Counted from the stretch's first letter, positions 50,696 to 59,704 are shown. The stretch is DNA of 64,000 bases from Trichloromonas sp034006665 (GCF_034006665.1 NZ_JAVESI010000010.1:1-64000), one strand, 5' to 3'. Notes: generated by a model from the sequence alone, not told the origin. Program-made: numbers and translations.

Positions 50696-52060
50696 ATGAG
50701 TTTTACTTTAGGTGGACTCGCCTCGGGAATGGATACCAACGCCATCGTCGAAGCGCTGGTGGGTGTGAAACGGACCCCTATCACTCGTCTGGAAGAGCGT
50801 AAGACACAGGAGAATGCCCGTCTTACGGCGATAAAAACCTTTGACTCCAAGCTCGATGCCCTGCTGGCGAAAGCCGATGCCCTTGAAACCGGCCGCGACC
50901 TCTTGGCCACCCAGGCGAGTGCGAGTTCCGACGCCTATCTTTCAGCTACGGCGACGAGTTCGGCGGTGCCTGGCAGTTACCAGATCAAGGTCGGGCAGTT
51001 GGCCCAGGTAGAAAAGTCCGTCTACCAAGGGGTGGCGGATAAAAGTACCACGACCTTCGGCACGGGAAGTCTGCAACTGAGCCATGCCGGTCTTTCAGGT
51101 GCCGTCGAGATTACCATCGATGAAAACAACAACACCCTCGAAGGCATCCGCGACGCCATCAACGCCAAAAGCACCGACAGCGGCGTCACCGCGTCGATCA
51201 TCAACGACGGCAGCGGTACCCCCTATCGCCTGGTGCTGACCGGCAAAACGGTACAAGAATCCAATATCACTTTGGATGCTTCAAGCCTGACCGGCGGCGC
51301 CGCTTTTCCGATCAAGGATGCCGACGTCTCGCGCAGCGCCCAGCAGGCGATCGTCCAGGTGGACGGGGTCACCATCCTCAGCGACAGCAACACCCTGACC
51401 GAAGCGATTCCCGGTGTGACTCTCGATCTGAAGCAGGCCGCCTCCGGGTTTGATCCCAACACCCTGGAATGGGATGCCATCACCGCCACCAATGTCGCCG
51501 TGACCACGGATAATGCGGGCATTCAGAAAAAGGTCGAGGATTTTGTCTCTGCGTTCAATGATCTGGTCAAGGCTTCAAAGAACGAGTCGTTGGCAAACGA
51601 TAGTGGGGTGCAAGGGGTGTTGCGCAGCTTGCGGAGTAAGCTTTTCAATTCGGCGGACGGCTCCGGGCTTTACCAGCTGGGGATCAAGACCGAAAAGGAC
51701 GGTTCCTTGGCGGTTGATGCGACCAAGTTGAGCAAGATGATCAGCGACAATCTGGATGGGCTCAAAAATCTGTTGTCGGGGGATGATATCGCCGTCAAGG
51801 GGATTGCCGATCAGCTCAAGGAGTCGTTGACCAGCTTTACCAATCCTACTACCGGTTTGTTGGCCGGGAGGCAGTCGATTATTGAAAGCTCCCTCCGCAG
51901 TTTGGACAAAGAAATTGCCCGGGGGGAAGACCGGCTTTTGGCTTATGAGGAACAGCTTTACGCCAAGTACTCCGCCATGGAACAAATGGTCAGCTCGATG
52001 AATTCGCAAGCCAGCTACTTCAGCCAGCAAGCCGCTGTCTGGTCCAACATGGGAAGCTAA
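50696..52060 (+). CDS. fliD: Flagellar cap protein FliD
   Basis: A 454-residue filament cap. The N-terminal part (LGGLASGMDTNAIVEALVGVKRTPI) and the C-terminal helix (ARGEDRLLAYEEQLYAKYSAMEQMVSSMNSQASYFSQQ, split) form the D0/D1 coiled coil; the middle holds the variable leg domains. It promotes flagellin insertion at the filament tip. GGGGAGGA precedes the ATG. Confidence 0.95.
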   Translation: MSFTLGGLASGMDTNAIVEALVGVKRTPITRLEERKTQENARLTAIKTFDSKLDALLAKADALETGRDLLATQASASSDAYLSATATSSAVPGSYQIKVGQLAQVEKSVYQGVADKSTTTFGTGSLQLSHAGLSGAVEITIDENNNTLEGIRDAINAKSTDSGVTASIINDGSGTPYRLVLTGKTVQESNITLDASSLTGGAAFPIKDADVSRSAQQAIVQVDGVTILSDSNTLTEAIPGVTLDLKQAASGFDPNTLEWDAITATNVAVTTDNAGIQKKVEDFVSAFNDLVKASKNESLANDSGVQGVLRSLRSKLFNSADGSGLYQLGIKTEKDGSLAVDATKLSKMISDNLDGLKNLLSGDDIAVKGIADQLKESLTSFTNPTTGLLAGRQSIIESSLRSLDKEIARGEDRLLAYEEQLYAKYSAMEQMVSSMNSQASYFSQQAAVWSNMGS

Positions 52061-52072
52061 GGAGGCCGAAAG

Positions 52073-52534
52073 ATGTCCGTTGCCTATATGAATCAATACT
52101 TCGAGAATCAGGTCAATACGGCCTCTCCCGAGCAGCTGCTGATCATGCTCTACAATGGGGCGATCCGTTTCATCGGCGAGGCCGAAGAGGCGATGGCGAG
52201 CAGGAAAATTGCCTATCGCGGCGAACGCATCAGCAAGGCTATCGCCATCCTCTCGGAGCTTTCGGCGACGCTCGATCATGAGATCGGCGGCGAAATCGCG
52301 GCCAACCTGGCGGCACTTTACGACTACATGATCCGCACCCTGCTGGCGGCAAATATTCAAGACGACGCGAGCAAACTGGGCGAGGTGCGGGAGATGCTGA
52401 GCGGGATGCGCGACACCTGGCTCGACGCCATCGACAAGGTGCGTTCCGAGCAGGCTACCGAGGCTTCCGAGAGCGTCGCAAAAAAGTATGAGGCGGCGCC
52501 CGCGGGATATCGCCCCCTGGCCGTCGCCCTCTAA
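52073..52534 (+). CDS. fliS: Flagellin export chaperone FliS
   Basis: A 153-residue four-helix chaperone that keeps flagellin unfolded for export. YFENQVNTASPEQLLIMLYNGAIRFIGEAEEAM (split) is the family signature; the remaining helices follow. The C-terminal tail of about 25 residues is extended. It lies 12 bases after fliD. Confidence 0.95.
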   Translation: MSVAYMNQYFENQVNTASPEQLLIMLYNGAIRFIGEAEEAMASRKIAYRGERISKAIAILSELSATLDHEIGGEIAANLAALYDYMIRTLLAANIQDDASKLGEVREMLSGMRDTWLDAIDKVRSEQATEASESVAKKYEAAPAGYRPLAVAL

Positions 52535-52549
52535 CCGGACGGGGGCGCC

Positions 52550-52957
52550 ATGACCGGCACGGATGCATTGTTGCGGCAGACGGTGGAACAATACCGCGAA
52601 TTGCTGGCGATCTTTGCCTCTCTCGAAGGGCCGCTCGCGCGGGGGGAGCGGGAGTTGATCGAAGAACGGGTCGCGGCGATGGAAGCCTGCCAGGCCGAGG
52701 TGCGGGAACTCGATGCGGCGCTGATGGCGCAGGTGACCCGTCAGGGACTGCCGGCCCACCTGCTTCCCTTGGGGCGTGAATACCGGGAACTGCTGGAGCG
52801 GGCAAGCGAATGCAACCAGGCGCTTTTGGAGCGGGCGCGGGTCCATCAGGCGTTGCTGGCGGCGGAGCTGGCCGAGCTCAAGGGGAACCAGACCGCCTTG
52901 GCCGGTTATCGCCTGCCCGAGGAAAGTCGCGGGCGGGGCTTGAGCGGAAGTTACTGA
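52550..52957 (+). CDS. FliT/FlgN-like flagellar chaperone candidate
   Basis: A 135-residue all-helical protein with long charged helices (about 5-55, 65-115). Its place straight after fliS, its size and its composition suggest the fliT slot, the chaperone of FliD. Sequence identity is too low to be sure by eye; FlgN-like is the alternative. A terminator follows it. Confidence 0.68.
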   Translation: MTGTDALLRQTVEQYRELLAIFASLEGPLARGERELIEERVAAMEACQAEVRELDAALMAQVTRQGLPAHLLPLGREYRELLERASECNQALLERARVHQALLAAELAELKGNQTALAGYRLPEESRGRGLSGSY

Positions 52958-52962
52958 AAAGG

Positions 52963-52993
52963 ACCGGGGCGGTAAGCTGTCCCGGTTTTTTTT
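52963..52993 (+). terminator. Terminator after the fliT-like gene
   Basis: ACCGGG and CCCGGT arms with a 12-base loop and eight T. It ends the flaG-fliD-fliS operon. Confidence 0.8.
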
Positions 52994-52994
52994 C

Positions 52995-53022
52995 TTAAGA
53001 AAATCGTCTCTTTGGTCGATAA
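52995..53022 (+). promoter_or_regulatory. Sigma-28 promoter of first PilZ gene
   Basis: TTAAGAAA, 12 bases, GTCGATAA: a strong -10 and a partial -35. It overlaps the end of the preceding terminator and lies 51 bases before the PilZ start. Confidence 0.7.
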
Positions 53023-53072
53023 GACAAGCAAGAAGAGATATTCGGCTTCTGCTTTGACCAAGGAGAATTGTT

Positions 53073-53540
53073 ATGTTCGCTCTGCCGAGAATCCTGCCGA
53101 AAAAATCCCCGCACGTTTCTTTTGCTTTTACCGAAGAAGCGACCGCGTCGATCTTGGCTTACGAGCCCAGCGACGAGCGCGCCTTCTTTCGCATCGATAC
53201 GGAAATCGCGGTTCGTTACCGGCCGCTACGCGCCGAACGGCAAAGCCCCGAGCGCCAGTGGCGGGAGGTGAATCTCAGCGGCGGCGGCATCAGTTTCGCG
53301 ATTGTCGAGCCCCTCTCCGTTGGGGAAAAAGCCTGGCTCGAACTGGAATTTCCCGGCCAGTCGGCCCTGGTGCGCTGCGTCGGAGAAGTTGTCCGGCTGT
53401 TCACCGCTGCGGACGGCGCCCGACATGCGGCCTTTGTTTTCGAGACCTTGGCCGCCCGCGACCAGGACCGCATCATCGCCTTCTGCCTGTCTGAACAGCG
53501 TAAACAGTTGCGGGAAAAGGTGCGGGTACACATGGTTTGA
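53073..53540 (+). CDS. PilZ-domain protein
   Basis: A 155-residue single PilZ domain. The c-di-GMP motifs are RAFFR (about 39-43, R-x3-R) and NLSGGG (about 68-73, N/D-x-S-x2-G). A conserved C-terminal helix follows (RIIAFCLSEQRKQLREK), shared with the next gene. It is probably a c-di-GMP effector on the flagellar motor, expressed late through its sigma-28 promoter. Confidence 0.9.
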   Translation: MFALPRILPKKSPHVSFAFTEEATASILAYEPSDERAFFRIDTEIAVRYRPLRAERQSPERQWREVNLSGGGISFAIVEPLSVGEKAWLELEFPGQSALVRCVGEVVRLFTAADGARHAAFVFETLAARDQDRIIAFCLSEQRKQLREKVRVHMV

Positions 53541-53568
53541 TCGCTTTCGACTTCGTGAGAATTCCATC

Positions 53569-53602
53569 CATCCCTCCGGTCTCCACCGGGGGGATGTTTT
53601 TT
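53569..53602 (+). terminator. Terminator after first PilZ gene
   Basis: CATCCCTCCGGT pairs with ACCGGGGGGATG (one G-T), 4-base loop, six T. Confidence 0.9.
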
Positions 53603-53698
53603 CCGACAGCCGGGGCGTTCTGAACTAATGGGTTGCGCGATACCGGCCAATCCGTATACATAAAGGATAGGCTGTGCAAGCCGGGAAAGGGGATGACG

Positions 53699-54361
53699 AT
53701 GCGCGTGGATGAACTTCTGGCCCACATGGGGGCCTTGCCCATGGTCAAGGTGGTACTGCCGACCCCCACGGGTTCGGTCTTTCTCGAAGGGAAGGTCGGC
53801 AAGGTCGATGAGACCGACTTTGCGCTGGAACTTTTCCCCCATCAGTTGACCCTGGCGGAGCTGACCCCCGGCGTCGAGGCCACGCTCTCCTGCGAGTGGT
53901 CGGGGCAGGTCTTTCTCCTGCGTGCCCTGGTGGTCGAGGCCTTGGAGGAGAAATATCTGCGTTTGCAACCGGTCAAGGTCGAGGAACGTCCCCAGCAGCG
54001 GGAGTTTTTCCGTATTGATGCCGAAGTTTTTCTCAAGATCTGGCTGGTCGACCACAAAACCTCCGGTCAGCAGGAAGTGCGCCGTCGGCAGATCAATCTG
54101 AGCGGCAACGGGCTGCGTTTCGAGGTCGATCAACCCTTGCATATCGGCCAACTGCTCGGACTGGAGTTGGGGCTGCCCGAGGTTGACGGCGAGGTGGCCC
54201 AAGGGGTGGGGCGCGTGGTGCGTCTGGTCGAGCAGGGGGAGGGGCGTCAGCAGGCGTCCCTCGAACTGGTGGAGATCGAAGAGACTGAACAGGATAAAAT
54301 TATCCGTTTCTGCCTGGCCGAGCAGCGCAAGCAGCTGCGCATGCGGGTCAAGGTGCGTTGA
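53699..54361 (+). CDS. YcgR-like protein: N-terminal YcgR-type and PilZ domains
   Basis: A 220-residue two-domain protein. Residues 1-95 form a beta-rich domain like the N-terminus of YcgR-type flagellar brakes. Residues 100-220 are PilZ: REFFR (about 102-106) and NLSGNG, and the same RIIRFCLAEQRKQLRM-type helix as the neighbour (I for A). It probably slows or steers the motor upon c-di-GMP binding. ATG 53699 is better spaced from AAAGG than ATG 53693. It is separated from the first PilZ gene by a terminator. Confidence 0.86.
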   Translation: MRVDELLAHMGALPMVKVVLPTPTGSVFLEGKVGKVDETDFALELFPHQLTLAELTPGVEATLSCEWSGQVFLLRALVVEALEEKYLRLQPVKVEERPQQREFFRIDAEVFLKIWLVDHKTSGQQEVRRRQINLSGNGLRFEVDQPLHIGQLLGLELGLPEVDGEVAQGVGRVVRLVEQGEGRQQASLELVEIEETEQDKIIRFCLAEQRKQLRMRVKVR

Positions 54362-54393
54362 TTCTGGGACTGAAAGGTCGGATGGGGTAAGAC

Positions 54394-55080
54394 GTGTTTT
54401 CGCCGGATGTGCTGACATTGCTGGAGGATTTTCGCGTCGCCCGGGTCGCTCTGACGACTGCGGAGGGGGAGCGGGTGCTGGAGTGCGCGATCCGCTTTAT
54501 CCCCCCCGACGGGCTCGAAGCCCGTTTTCTCCCCGGCGAGCTGGCTGAAATTCCCCTTGCCGGCGAGCCTCTGTGCCGAGTCTTCTGCGAAGCGGGGCTG
54601 TCGACGTTTTCCATCCAGGCGCGGGTCGAGAAGGTGCTCGATGAACATCTCCTTCGCCTGCGCATCGAGGGGGGAAGCAGTCACGGCGATACCCGCCATC
54701 ATTTCCGGGTCGACGCCCGGGTCAACCTGCGTTTCTGGCCGGTGGGCGGAACTCCGCCGGCGGCGGGGGAGTCGCTGGAAGTGAATCTCAGCAACGGCGG
54801 CATGCGCTTCACGACGGCGGCACCCCAGGAGCTGGGGCAGATGCTGAGAGTAGAAATCGGCCTGCCGGGGGAGGAGCTTCCCGTGGCGGCAACCGGCAAG
54901 GTGGTTGGGGTCTGGCGGAAGGAAGGGCAAGGGCATGAGGTGGTGGTGAAGTTCACCGAGCTGGCGCCGGAGCAGTTCAGTCGCCTCTCCGAATTTTGCC
55001 TGGGCCTCAAGTTCCGCAAGATGTGCGAGCGGGTGGAGTTTCTCGGGTCGCTACTGAAGCCGCGCCCGCCGGAAAAATGA
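54394..55080 (+). CDS. YcgR-like PilZ-domain protein
   Basis: A 228-residue paralogue of the preceding protein. Residues 1-95 are the variable beta-rich domain; residues 100-215 are PilZ with RHHFR (about 101-105) and NLSNGG (about 131-136). GTG start, with GGGG upstream; 32 bases after the previous gene, so probably cotranscribed. Three PilZ genes in a row suggest graded or separate responses to c-di-GMP. Confidence 0.86.
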   Translation: MFSPDVLTLLEDFRVARVALTTAEGERVLECAIRFIPPDGLEARFLPGELAEIPLAGEPLCRVFCEAGLSTFSIQARVEKVLDEHLLRLRIEGGSSHGDTRHHFRVDARVNLRFWPVGGTPPAAGESLEVNLSNGGMRFTTAAPQELGQMLRVEIGLPGEELPVAATGKVVGVWRKEGQGHEVVVKFTELAPEQFSRLSEFCLGLKFRKMCERVEFLGSLLKPRPPEK

Positions 55081-55098
55081 TTTCTAAGAACGGCTCTT

Positions 55099-55219
55099 GA
55101 CGACCACTGAGACACAAAGATTTCAAGAGAGTCTTGCCTGGCAGATTGAGTTTCTCTTTTCTTCTTGAGGTTTTAACCCTCTGATTTTCCTCTGTGTTCT
55201 CTGTGCCCTCGGTGGTGAA
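55099..55219. repeat. Degenerate 125-bp interspersed element
   Basis: GACCACTGAGACACAAAG on the left and CCTCTGTGTTCTCTGTGCCC, CGGTGGTG on the right. It lacks the GCGAGCGAAGCGAGC block of the other copies. Confidence 0.68.
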
Positions 55220-55241
55220 ATCGTTTTTTCCATAAGATCTA

Positions 55242-55270
55242 AAAAGCGCCGGTTGTTCGCCGGCGCTTTT
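55242..55270. terminator. Bidirectional terminator between PilZ and GGDEF genes
   Basis: AAAAGCGCCGG and CCGGCGCTTTT form a perfect 11-bp stem with A and T runs on the two sides, serving both converging genes. Confidence 0.88.
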
Positions 55271-55290
55271 CTCTTATCGGCCGGCCTTGT

Positions 55291-56286
55291 TCAGGCAAAG
55301 GCCACGGCGGAGCGGGGATAGGCGAGGTAGGGACGCAGCGGTTTGCCCGGTTTGGCCGGGCGAAGCGGGCGGAACAGTTCCGTGCGGTTGCGCCCCCGCT
55401 GTTTGCTCAGATAGAGGGCCTGGTCAGCTTCGCGGAGGAGTTCGGCCGCTTGGGTCAAGCCTTCCGGCCGGGTGCCGCTGATGCCGATGCTGGCGGTGAC
55501 CGGGATGGTCGCCTGGCCCTCGCGTAGATTCAACGCCATGAGCGACAGGCGGATTTTTTCGGCGACGGCGTAGGCGTTGGCGGAGGTGGTGTCCGGCAGG
55601 ATCACGGCGAATTCCTCGCCGCCGTAGCGACAGACCAGGTCGGAACAGCGGGTAATTTGCCCCAGGCTTTCGGCGACGGCGCGCAGAACCCGGTCGCCGA
55701 CGGCGTGCCCGTAGGTGTCGTTGATGTGTTTGAAGTGGTCGAGGTCGATCATCAGCAGGGACAACGGGTTGCGGGTGCGGCGGGTGCGGGAAAGTTCGAT
55801 CTCCAGGGAGGTATCGAGCTGGGCGCGGTTGTGCAGTCCGGTCAGGGCGTCGGTGCGGGCGAGTTTGGCGAGCAGGTCTTTCTCCTGACGCAGTTTCCGG
55901 GTCCGCTCCTGCTGGCGCAGTTGCCGGCGGATGCGAGCTTCGAGTTCGCGCTTGTCGGCACGGAAGGATTGATAATCGGCGGCGCCATGTTCCAGGGCCA
56001 GAATCTTTTCTGACAGTTGCTCTTTGTCGGCGAGGGCGAAGACCGGAATGTCGCTCCAGGTTTCGTTCTCTTCGAGGGCACGGAGAAGCTCGCGCAGCGT
56101 TTCGACCGTTTCCGGACGCCAGCCGCAGAAGATCATCTCGATCGGATGCCGGCCCAGCTGGGTTTCCGTCTCCGGACGGTCGCCGCTGAAGAGCAGGTCG
56201 TCGAAAAGATTCAGGGAGGCGAGCAGGCGTGCAAAAGTCTTGCGGGCTGCCGGGGAAGGGTCGATAATTAAGGCGGTACGGGGCAT
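55291..56286 (-). CDS. GGDEF diguanylate cyclase with degenerate receiver
   Basis: A 331-residue protein. Residues 1-125 look like a receiver domain, but the phosphoacceptor site reads IFCGW in place of a D, so normal phosphorylation is unlikely. After a coiled linker (about 125-145), the GGDEF domain (about 150-310) has DALTGLHNR, the active site GGEEF, and an inhibitory RxxD (RCSD) five residues before it. It should make c-di-GMP with product inhibition. It carries its own sigma-28 promoter. Confidence 0.91.
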   Translation of the reverse strand: MPRTALIIDPSPAARKTFARLLASLNLFDDLLFSGDRPETETQLGRHPIEMIFCGWRPETVETLRELLRALEENETWSDIPVFALADKEQLSEKILALEHGAADYQSFRADKRELEARIRRQLRQQERTRKLRQEKDLLAKLARTDALTGLHNRAQLDTSLEIELSRTRRTRNPLSLLMIDLDHFKHINDTYGHAVGDRVLRAVAESLGQITRCSDLVCRYGGEEFAVILPDTTSANAYAVAEKIRLSLMALNLREGQATIPVTASIGISGTRPEGLTQAAELLREADQALYLSKQRGRNRTELFRPLRPAKPGKPLRPYLAYPRSAVAFA

Positions 56287-56319
56287 GGCATACTCCCTGG
56301 TAAGTCTGTGTTTGCCTTC

Positions 56320-56347
56320 TTATCGACCGGTTCGGAAGCGGTCTTTA
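56320..56347 (-). promoter_or_regulatory. Sigma-28 promoter of the GGDEF gene
   Basis: Read on the reverse strand: TAAAGACC, 12 bases, GTCGATAA, 34 bases before the ATG. Same spacer as the other FliA sites in the window. Confidence 0.78.
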
Positions 56348-56438
56348 GGGGAAAATACCGAAACCTTCCTTGTCTCCCACGAATCCAGGGCGAGGGCGGG
56401 TCTGGGGAGGAACGGTCCCATTCGCAACGGAGTCATTC

Positions 56439-56720
56439 ATGGCGCAGGATAAACCGGTGGACAAGGCGGTTGCCCTCCTTTACGACAAGGAGCAGGGGGA
56501 TGCGCCGCGCATTGTCGCCAGCGGCCGCGGCGCCTTGGCCGAGAAGATCGTCGAAACGGCCCGGGCCGCCGGGGTCTACATCATGGAGGATGCCGATCTG
56601 GTGGAACTGCTGGCGAAGCTGCCGGTGGGGGACGACATCCCCCCCGAGCTTTATCAGGCCGTCGCGGAAATTCTCGCGTTTGTCTATCGGGTCAATGGCC
56701 GCTACTCTGCCGGTGATTGA
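56439..56720 (+). CDS. FlhB C-terminal-domain paralogue (FlhX-like)
   Basis: A 93-residue protein matching the cytoplasmic C-terminal domain of FlhB/YscU: KAVALLYDKEQGDAPRIVASGRGALAEKIVETARAAGVYIMEDADLVELLAKL (split). It starts after the autocleavage NPTH site, so corresponds to the released FlhB-CC piece. Such stand-alone paralogues can substitute for part of FlhB in export specificity. GGAG precedes ATG 56439. It is transcribed away from the GGDEF gene. Confidence 0.88.
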   Translation: MAQDKPVDKAVALLYDKEQGDAPRIVASGRGALAEKIVETARAAGVYIMEDADLVELLAKLPVGDDIPPELYQAVAEILAFVYRVNGRYSAGD

Positions 56721-56831
56721 TCGATTTCTTCTCCCCCTTCTTCCTGCCGCAAAATATTTGCTTTTTCCCGTTACATAAAGCAGAATTAACCTTCTTTTCT
56801 GCCCGCACAAGCCCTTACGCCGGAGTCTTTT

Positions 56832-59057
56832 GTGAAAGTCGGTCTGAAAATCACTATTCTGGCGATACTGCCCATTCTGCTGACGGTGCTTATCGCCTTC
56901 GGTGTCGGTCTTTATCAGAAGGGGATTCTCCAAACCTTTTTCGGTCATGAAATCGAGGCTCAGGCGCAGAACGAGGCGCGCAAGATCGCCCAGGCCGTCT
57001 ATCTCATGTGCCGTTCGGCCCAGGAGTCGGTGCAGAAGACCGTCGACACCAACCTGCGGGTTGCCGGGGATGTTCTTGCCCGTGCCGGCAAGGTGAGTCT
57101 CGGCCGGGAAAGCCTGCGCTGGGAGGCGCGCAACCAGTTTACCGGCGAGGTGACGGACGTCTTTCTGCCGCCGCTGCTGGTAGGCGGCCGGTGGCTGGGA
57201 AAAAACGACGATTTCGCGACCCCTACGGCGGTGGTCGATGCCGTTTGCGATCTGGTCGGGGGGACGGCGACCATCTTTCAGCGCATCAATGACGCCGGCG
57301 ACATGCTGCGGGTGGCGACCAACGTGGAGGATTCGGAGGGGCGGCGGGCCATCGGCACCTACATCCCCAGCGTCAACCCCGACGGCGACCGTAACCCGGT
57401 GGTCGAGGCCGTGTTGCGCGGCGAGACCTTCAGCGGAATGGCGTATGTGGTCAACGACTGGTATCTCACCGCGTATCGGCCGATTTTCGATGAAGCGGGG
57501 GATCAGGTGATCGGCGCCCTCTACGTTGGGGTCAAGCAGGAGAATGTCGAAAGCCTGCGCCAGGGGATCATGGATATGGTGGTCGGCAAGACCGGCTACG
57601 TCTATGTCCTCGGCGGCAAGGGCGAACACCAGGGGCGTTACATCATCTCCCAGAACGGCGAGCGGGACGGGGAGAATCTCTGGGCCTCACAGGACAGCGA
57701 CGGGCGCCTTTTCATCCAGGCAATCATCGGCAAAGCTCTCTCCTTGCCTCTCTACCAGCGGGAGGACAACATCCCCGTCGCCTTCGAACGCTATCCCTGG
57801 AAGAATCCCGGGGAGACCGAACCCCGGTACAAGGCGGTGGCCATCGCCTATTTCGCCCCCTGGGACTGGGTGATCGGTGCCGGGTACTACGAGAGCGATC
57901 TGCGCGAAAGCCAGGAGCGGATGGTCGAGGCGCTGCGCGACATGGGGCGCTGGCTGGGGGGAAGCGCCCTGGTCATGATGCTCCTCGCGATTCCCGTCGG
58001 CTATCTGGTGGCGCGAAGCATCAGTTTGCGGGTGGACAGTATTCTCAAATCGGTGACCGACATCCTGATTGCCGTCGATGCGCGGGACCGGGTGCTGCTT
58101 CTCAGCCAGGCGGCCGAGGAGTTTCTCGGCATGCCTTTGAAAAAAGCCCGCTTCCGCCCCCTGCGGAAGGTCATCGGCGATCCCGCCGTGCGGCGGCGGA
58201 TCCTCGCCGCTCTGGAACCGAAGCAGGGAGGGACGCGTTTCGATCTGGAGTTGCCCGGGACCGGCGGTGCCGCCGGGCGCATTCTCGAAGGGCGCACCTC
58301 GCGGGTGCATCGACAGGGCAGGGGGGCGGCCGGAACCATCATCATCATGCATGACGTAACCAGCGAGCGGCGCATCGACCGCATGAAGAGCGAGTTCATT
58401 TCCACCGCCGCCCATGAATTGCGCACTCCCCTCTCATCCATCGTCGGCTATTCGGAGTTGCTGATCTCCCAGTCCGGGCATCTCACCGAGGAAGAGCGCA
58501 AGTCTCTCGACTACATCAATCGCAAGGCCTGGAACCTGTCCAAGATTGTCGATGACCTGCTCGATGTCAGCCGCATCGAATCGGGCCACGCCCTGCCCCT
58601 GGAAAAGACCGCCTGCGACCTCAATGCCCTGTTGCGCCAGGCGGTGGCTGCGGCGGGACGTCTGACTGGAAAGCATCGGATTGAACTCCAGGTGGCCGAT
58701 GAACCGGCTGTGCTCGCGGTGGATGTGGGCAAGATCGAACAGGTTCTCGAAAATATTTTCGGCAATGCCGTCAAGTTTTCGCCCCAAGGCGGGGTAATTC
58801 GGGTCACGGGGCGTGACGATGCCGACGAATATCGGATTTACGTCGAAGACGAGGGGATCGGCATGACCCCGGAACAGGTGGAAAAGGTTTTCGACAAGTT
58901 CTATCGTGCCGACACGTCCAATACCGCCGTCGAAGGGACCGGCCTGGGGATGAGCATTGTGCGCCATATCGTCGATGCCCACGGCGGGCATGTGGAGATT
59001 GACAGTCGGGTGGGACAAGGAACGCGGGTAGTGGTGGGGCTACCCAAGAACGCCTGA
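56832..59057 (+). CDS. Cache-domain sensor histidine kinase
   Basis: A 741-residue membrane kinase. Membrane helix 1 is at about residues 9-27. A large periplasmic double Cache domain follows (about 40-365: VFLPPLLVGGRWLG, GTYIPSVNPDG, WYLTAYRPIFDEAGDQVIGALYVGV). Helix 2 is at about 375-395. A PAS-like domain (about 405-515) precedes HisKA with phospho-His H528 in TAAHELRTPLSS, and the HATPase domain with N box NIFGNAVKFSP and GTGLGMSIV. No response regulator lies beside it. The ligand may be a small organic acid. Confidence 0.9.
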   Translation: MKVGLKITILAILPILLTVLIAFGVGLYQKGILQTFFGHEIEAQAQNEARKIAQAVYLMCRSAQESVQKTVDTNLRVAGDVLARAGKVSLGRESLRWEARNQFTGEVTDVFLPPLLVGGRWLGKNDDFATPTAVVDAVCDLVGGTATIFQRINDAGDMLRVATNVEDSEGRRAIGTYIPSVNPDGDRNPVVEAVLRGETFSGMAYVVNDWYLTAYRPIFDEAGDQVIGALYVGVKQENVESLRQGIMDMVVGKTGYVYVLGGKGEHQGRYIISQNGERDGENLWASQDSDGRLFIQAIIGKALSLPLYQREDNIPVAFERYPWKNPGETEPRYKAVAIAYFAPWDWVIGAGYYESDLRESQERMVEALRDMGRWLGGSALVMMLLAIPVGYLVARSISLRVDSILKSVTDILIAVDARDRVLLLSQAAEEFLGMPLKKARFRPLRKVIGDPAVRRRILAALEPKQGGTRFDLELPGTGGAAGRILEGRTSRVHRQGRGAAGTIIIMHDVTSERRIDRMKSEFISTAAHELRTPLSSIVGYSELLISQSGHLTEEERKSLDYINRKAWNLSKIVDDLLDVSRIESGHALPLEKTACDLNALLRQAVAAAGRLTGKHRIELQVADEPAVLAVDVGKIEQVLENIFGNAVKFSPQGGVIRVTGRDDADEYRIYVEDEGIGMTPEQVEKVFDKFYRADTSNTAVEGTGLGMSIVRHIVDAHGGHVEIDSRVGQGTRVVVGLPKNA

Positions 59058-59194
59058 CGTCTGCCGCTGCAGAGGGAAAACCGGTGTTTTAAAAAAAGGC
59101 TTGATTTTTTTTCGGAGGGCATGCAATAGTCCGAAAGCAGAAAAGTTGTACTGAAGCGGAACCCGGACCGATTGATCGTCAGTCAGTTATCAAC

Positions 59195-59229
59195 AACCGC
59201 GCAGACCTCTGGCTGGCGGTTTTTTTTTG
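59195..59229 (+). terminator. Terminator-like hairpin in the csp leader
   Basis: AACCGC/GCGGTT with an inner CAG/CTG and CC/GG helix and a run of nine T. It either ends the kinase transcript or acts in the leader of the cold-shock gene 63 bases downstream. The rest of the 59058-59292 gap shows no gene. Confidence 0.6.
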
Positions 59230-59292
59230 GGCAAGCCTCTTCGGTGTAACGCACAACGTATCCGTATCGGAACAAAAAGGAGCAGGAAAACA

Positions 59293-59493
59293 ATGGCTGA
59301 AGGTACTGTAAAGTGGTTCAATGACGCGAAAGGGTTTGGTTTCATCGAGCAGGACAACGGCCCCGACGTATTCGTGCATTTCTCCTCGATCCAGGGCGAC
59401 GGCTTCAAGTCCCTGGCCGAAGGGGACCGGGTTCGCTTCGAGGTGACTCAGGGGCAGAAAGGCCCCCAGGCCGCCAACGTAACCAGAATCTAA
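59293..59493 (+). CDS. Cold-shock protein (CspA family)
   Basis: A 66-residue single cold-shock domain with RNP1 KGFGFI (about 14-19) and RNP2 VFVHF (about 27-31). It binds single-stranded RNA/DNA as an RNA chaperone. AAAAGGAGCAGG precedes the ATG. It is monocistronic with a strong terminator behind. Confidence 0.96.
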   Translation: MAEGTVKWFNDAKGFGFIEQDNGPDVFVHFSSIQGDGFKSLAEGDRVRFEVTQGQKGPQAANVTRI

Positions 59494-59517
59494 TCCTTTC
59501 TGGACATAGCCCCACGC

Positions 59518-59551
59518 AAAAAGGCTCCCCGGTTATCCGGGGAGCCTTTTT
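59518..59551. terminator. Bidirectional terminator between csp and cyd operon
   Basis: AAAAAGGCTCCCCGG pairs with CCGGGGAGCCTTTTT around TTAT: a 15-bp perfect stem with A and T runs, serving csp on the plus strand and the cyd operon on the minus strand. Confidence 0.93.
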
Positions 59552-59580
59552 GCGTTTCGTCTTTGGTTTTGGGGCGTGGC

Positions 59581-59673
59581 TCAGATTCGGCCGGAAAGGC
59601 GCAATATCCCTTCCACGGCAAGATAGGATGTAAGAATCAGCGCGAACCAGCCGAAGATCATGATGTAGATCAT
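59581..59673 (-). CDS. CydX-like small subunit of cytochrome bd (30 residues)
   Basis: A 30-residue ORF 31 bases after cydB. It starts MIYIMIFGWF, is one hydrophobic helix (residues 2-25) and ends in RLSGRI. GAGGAG lies eight bases before the ATG on the reverse strand. Single-helix proteins of this size (CydX, CydS, CydH) bind CydA and stabilise the hemes in other bacteria. Family cannot be fixed by eye, since these subunits share little sequence. Too short for usual gene calling. Confidence 0.75.
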   Translation of the reverse strand: MIYIMIFGWFALILTSYLAVEGILRLSGRI

Positions 59674-59704
59674 GGGGCAATCTCCTCTCTATGAAATCAA
59701 AATC

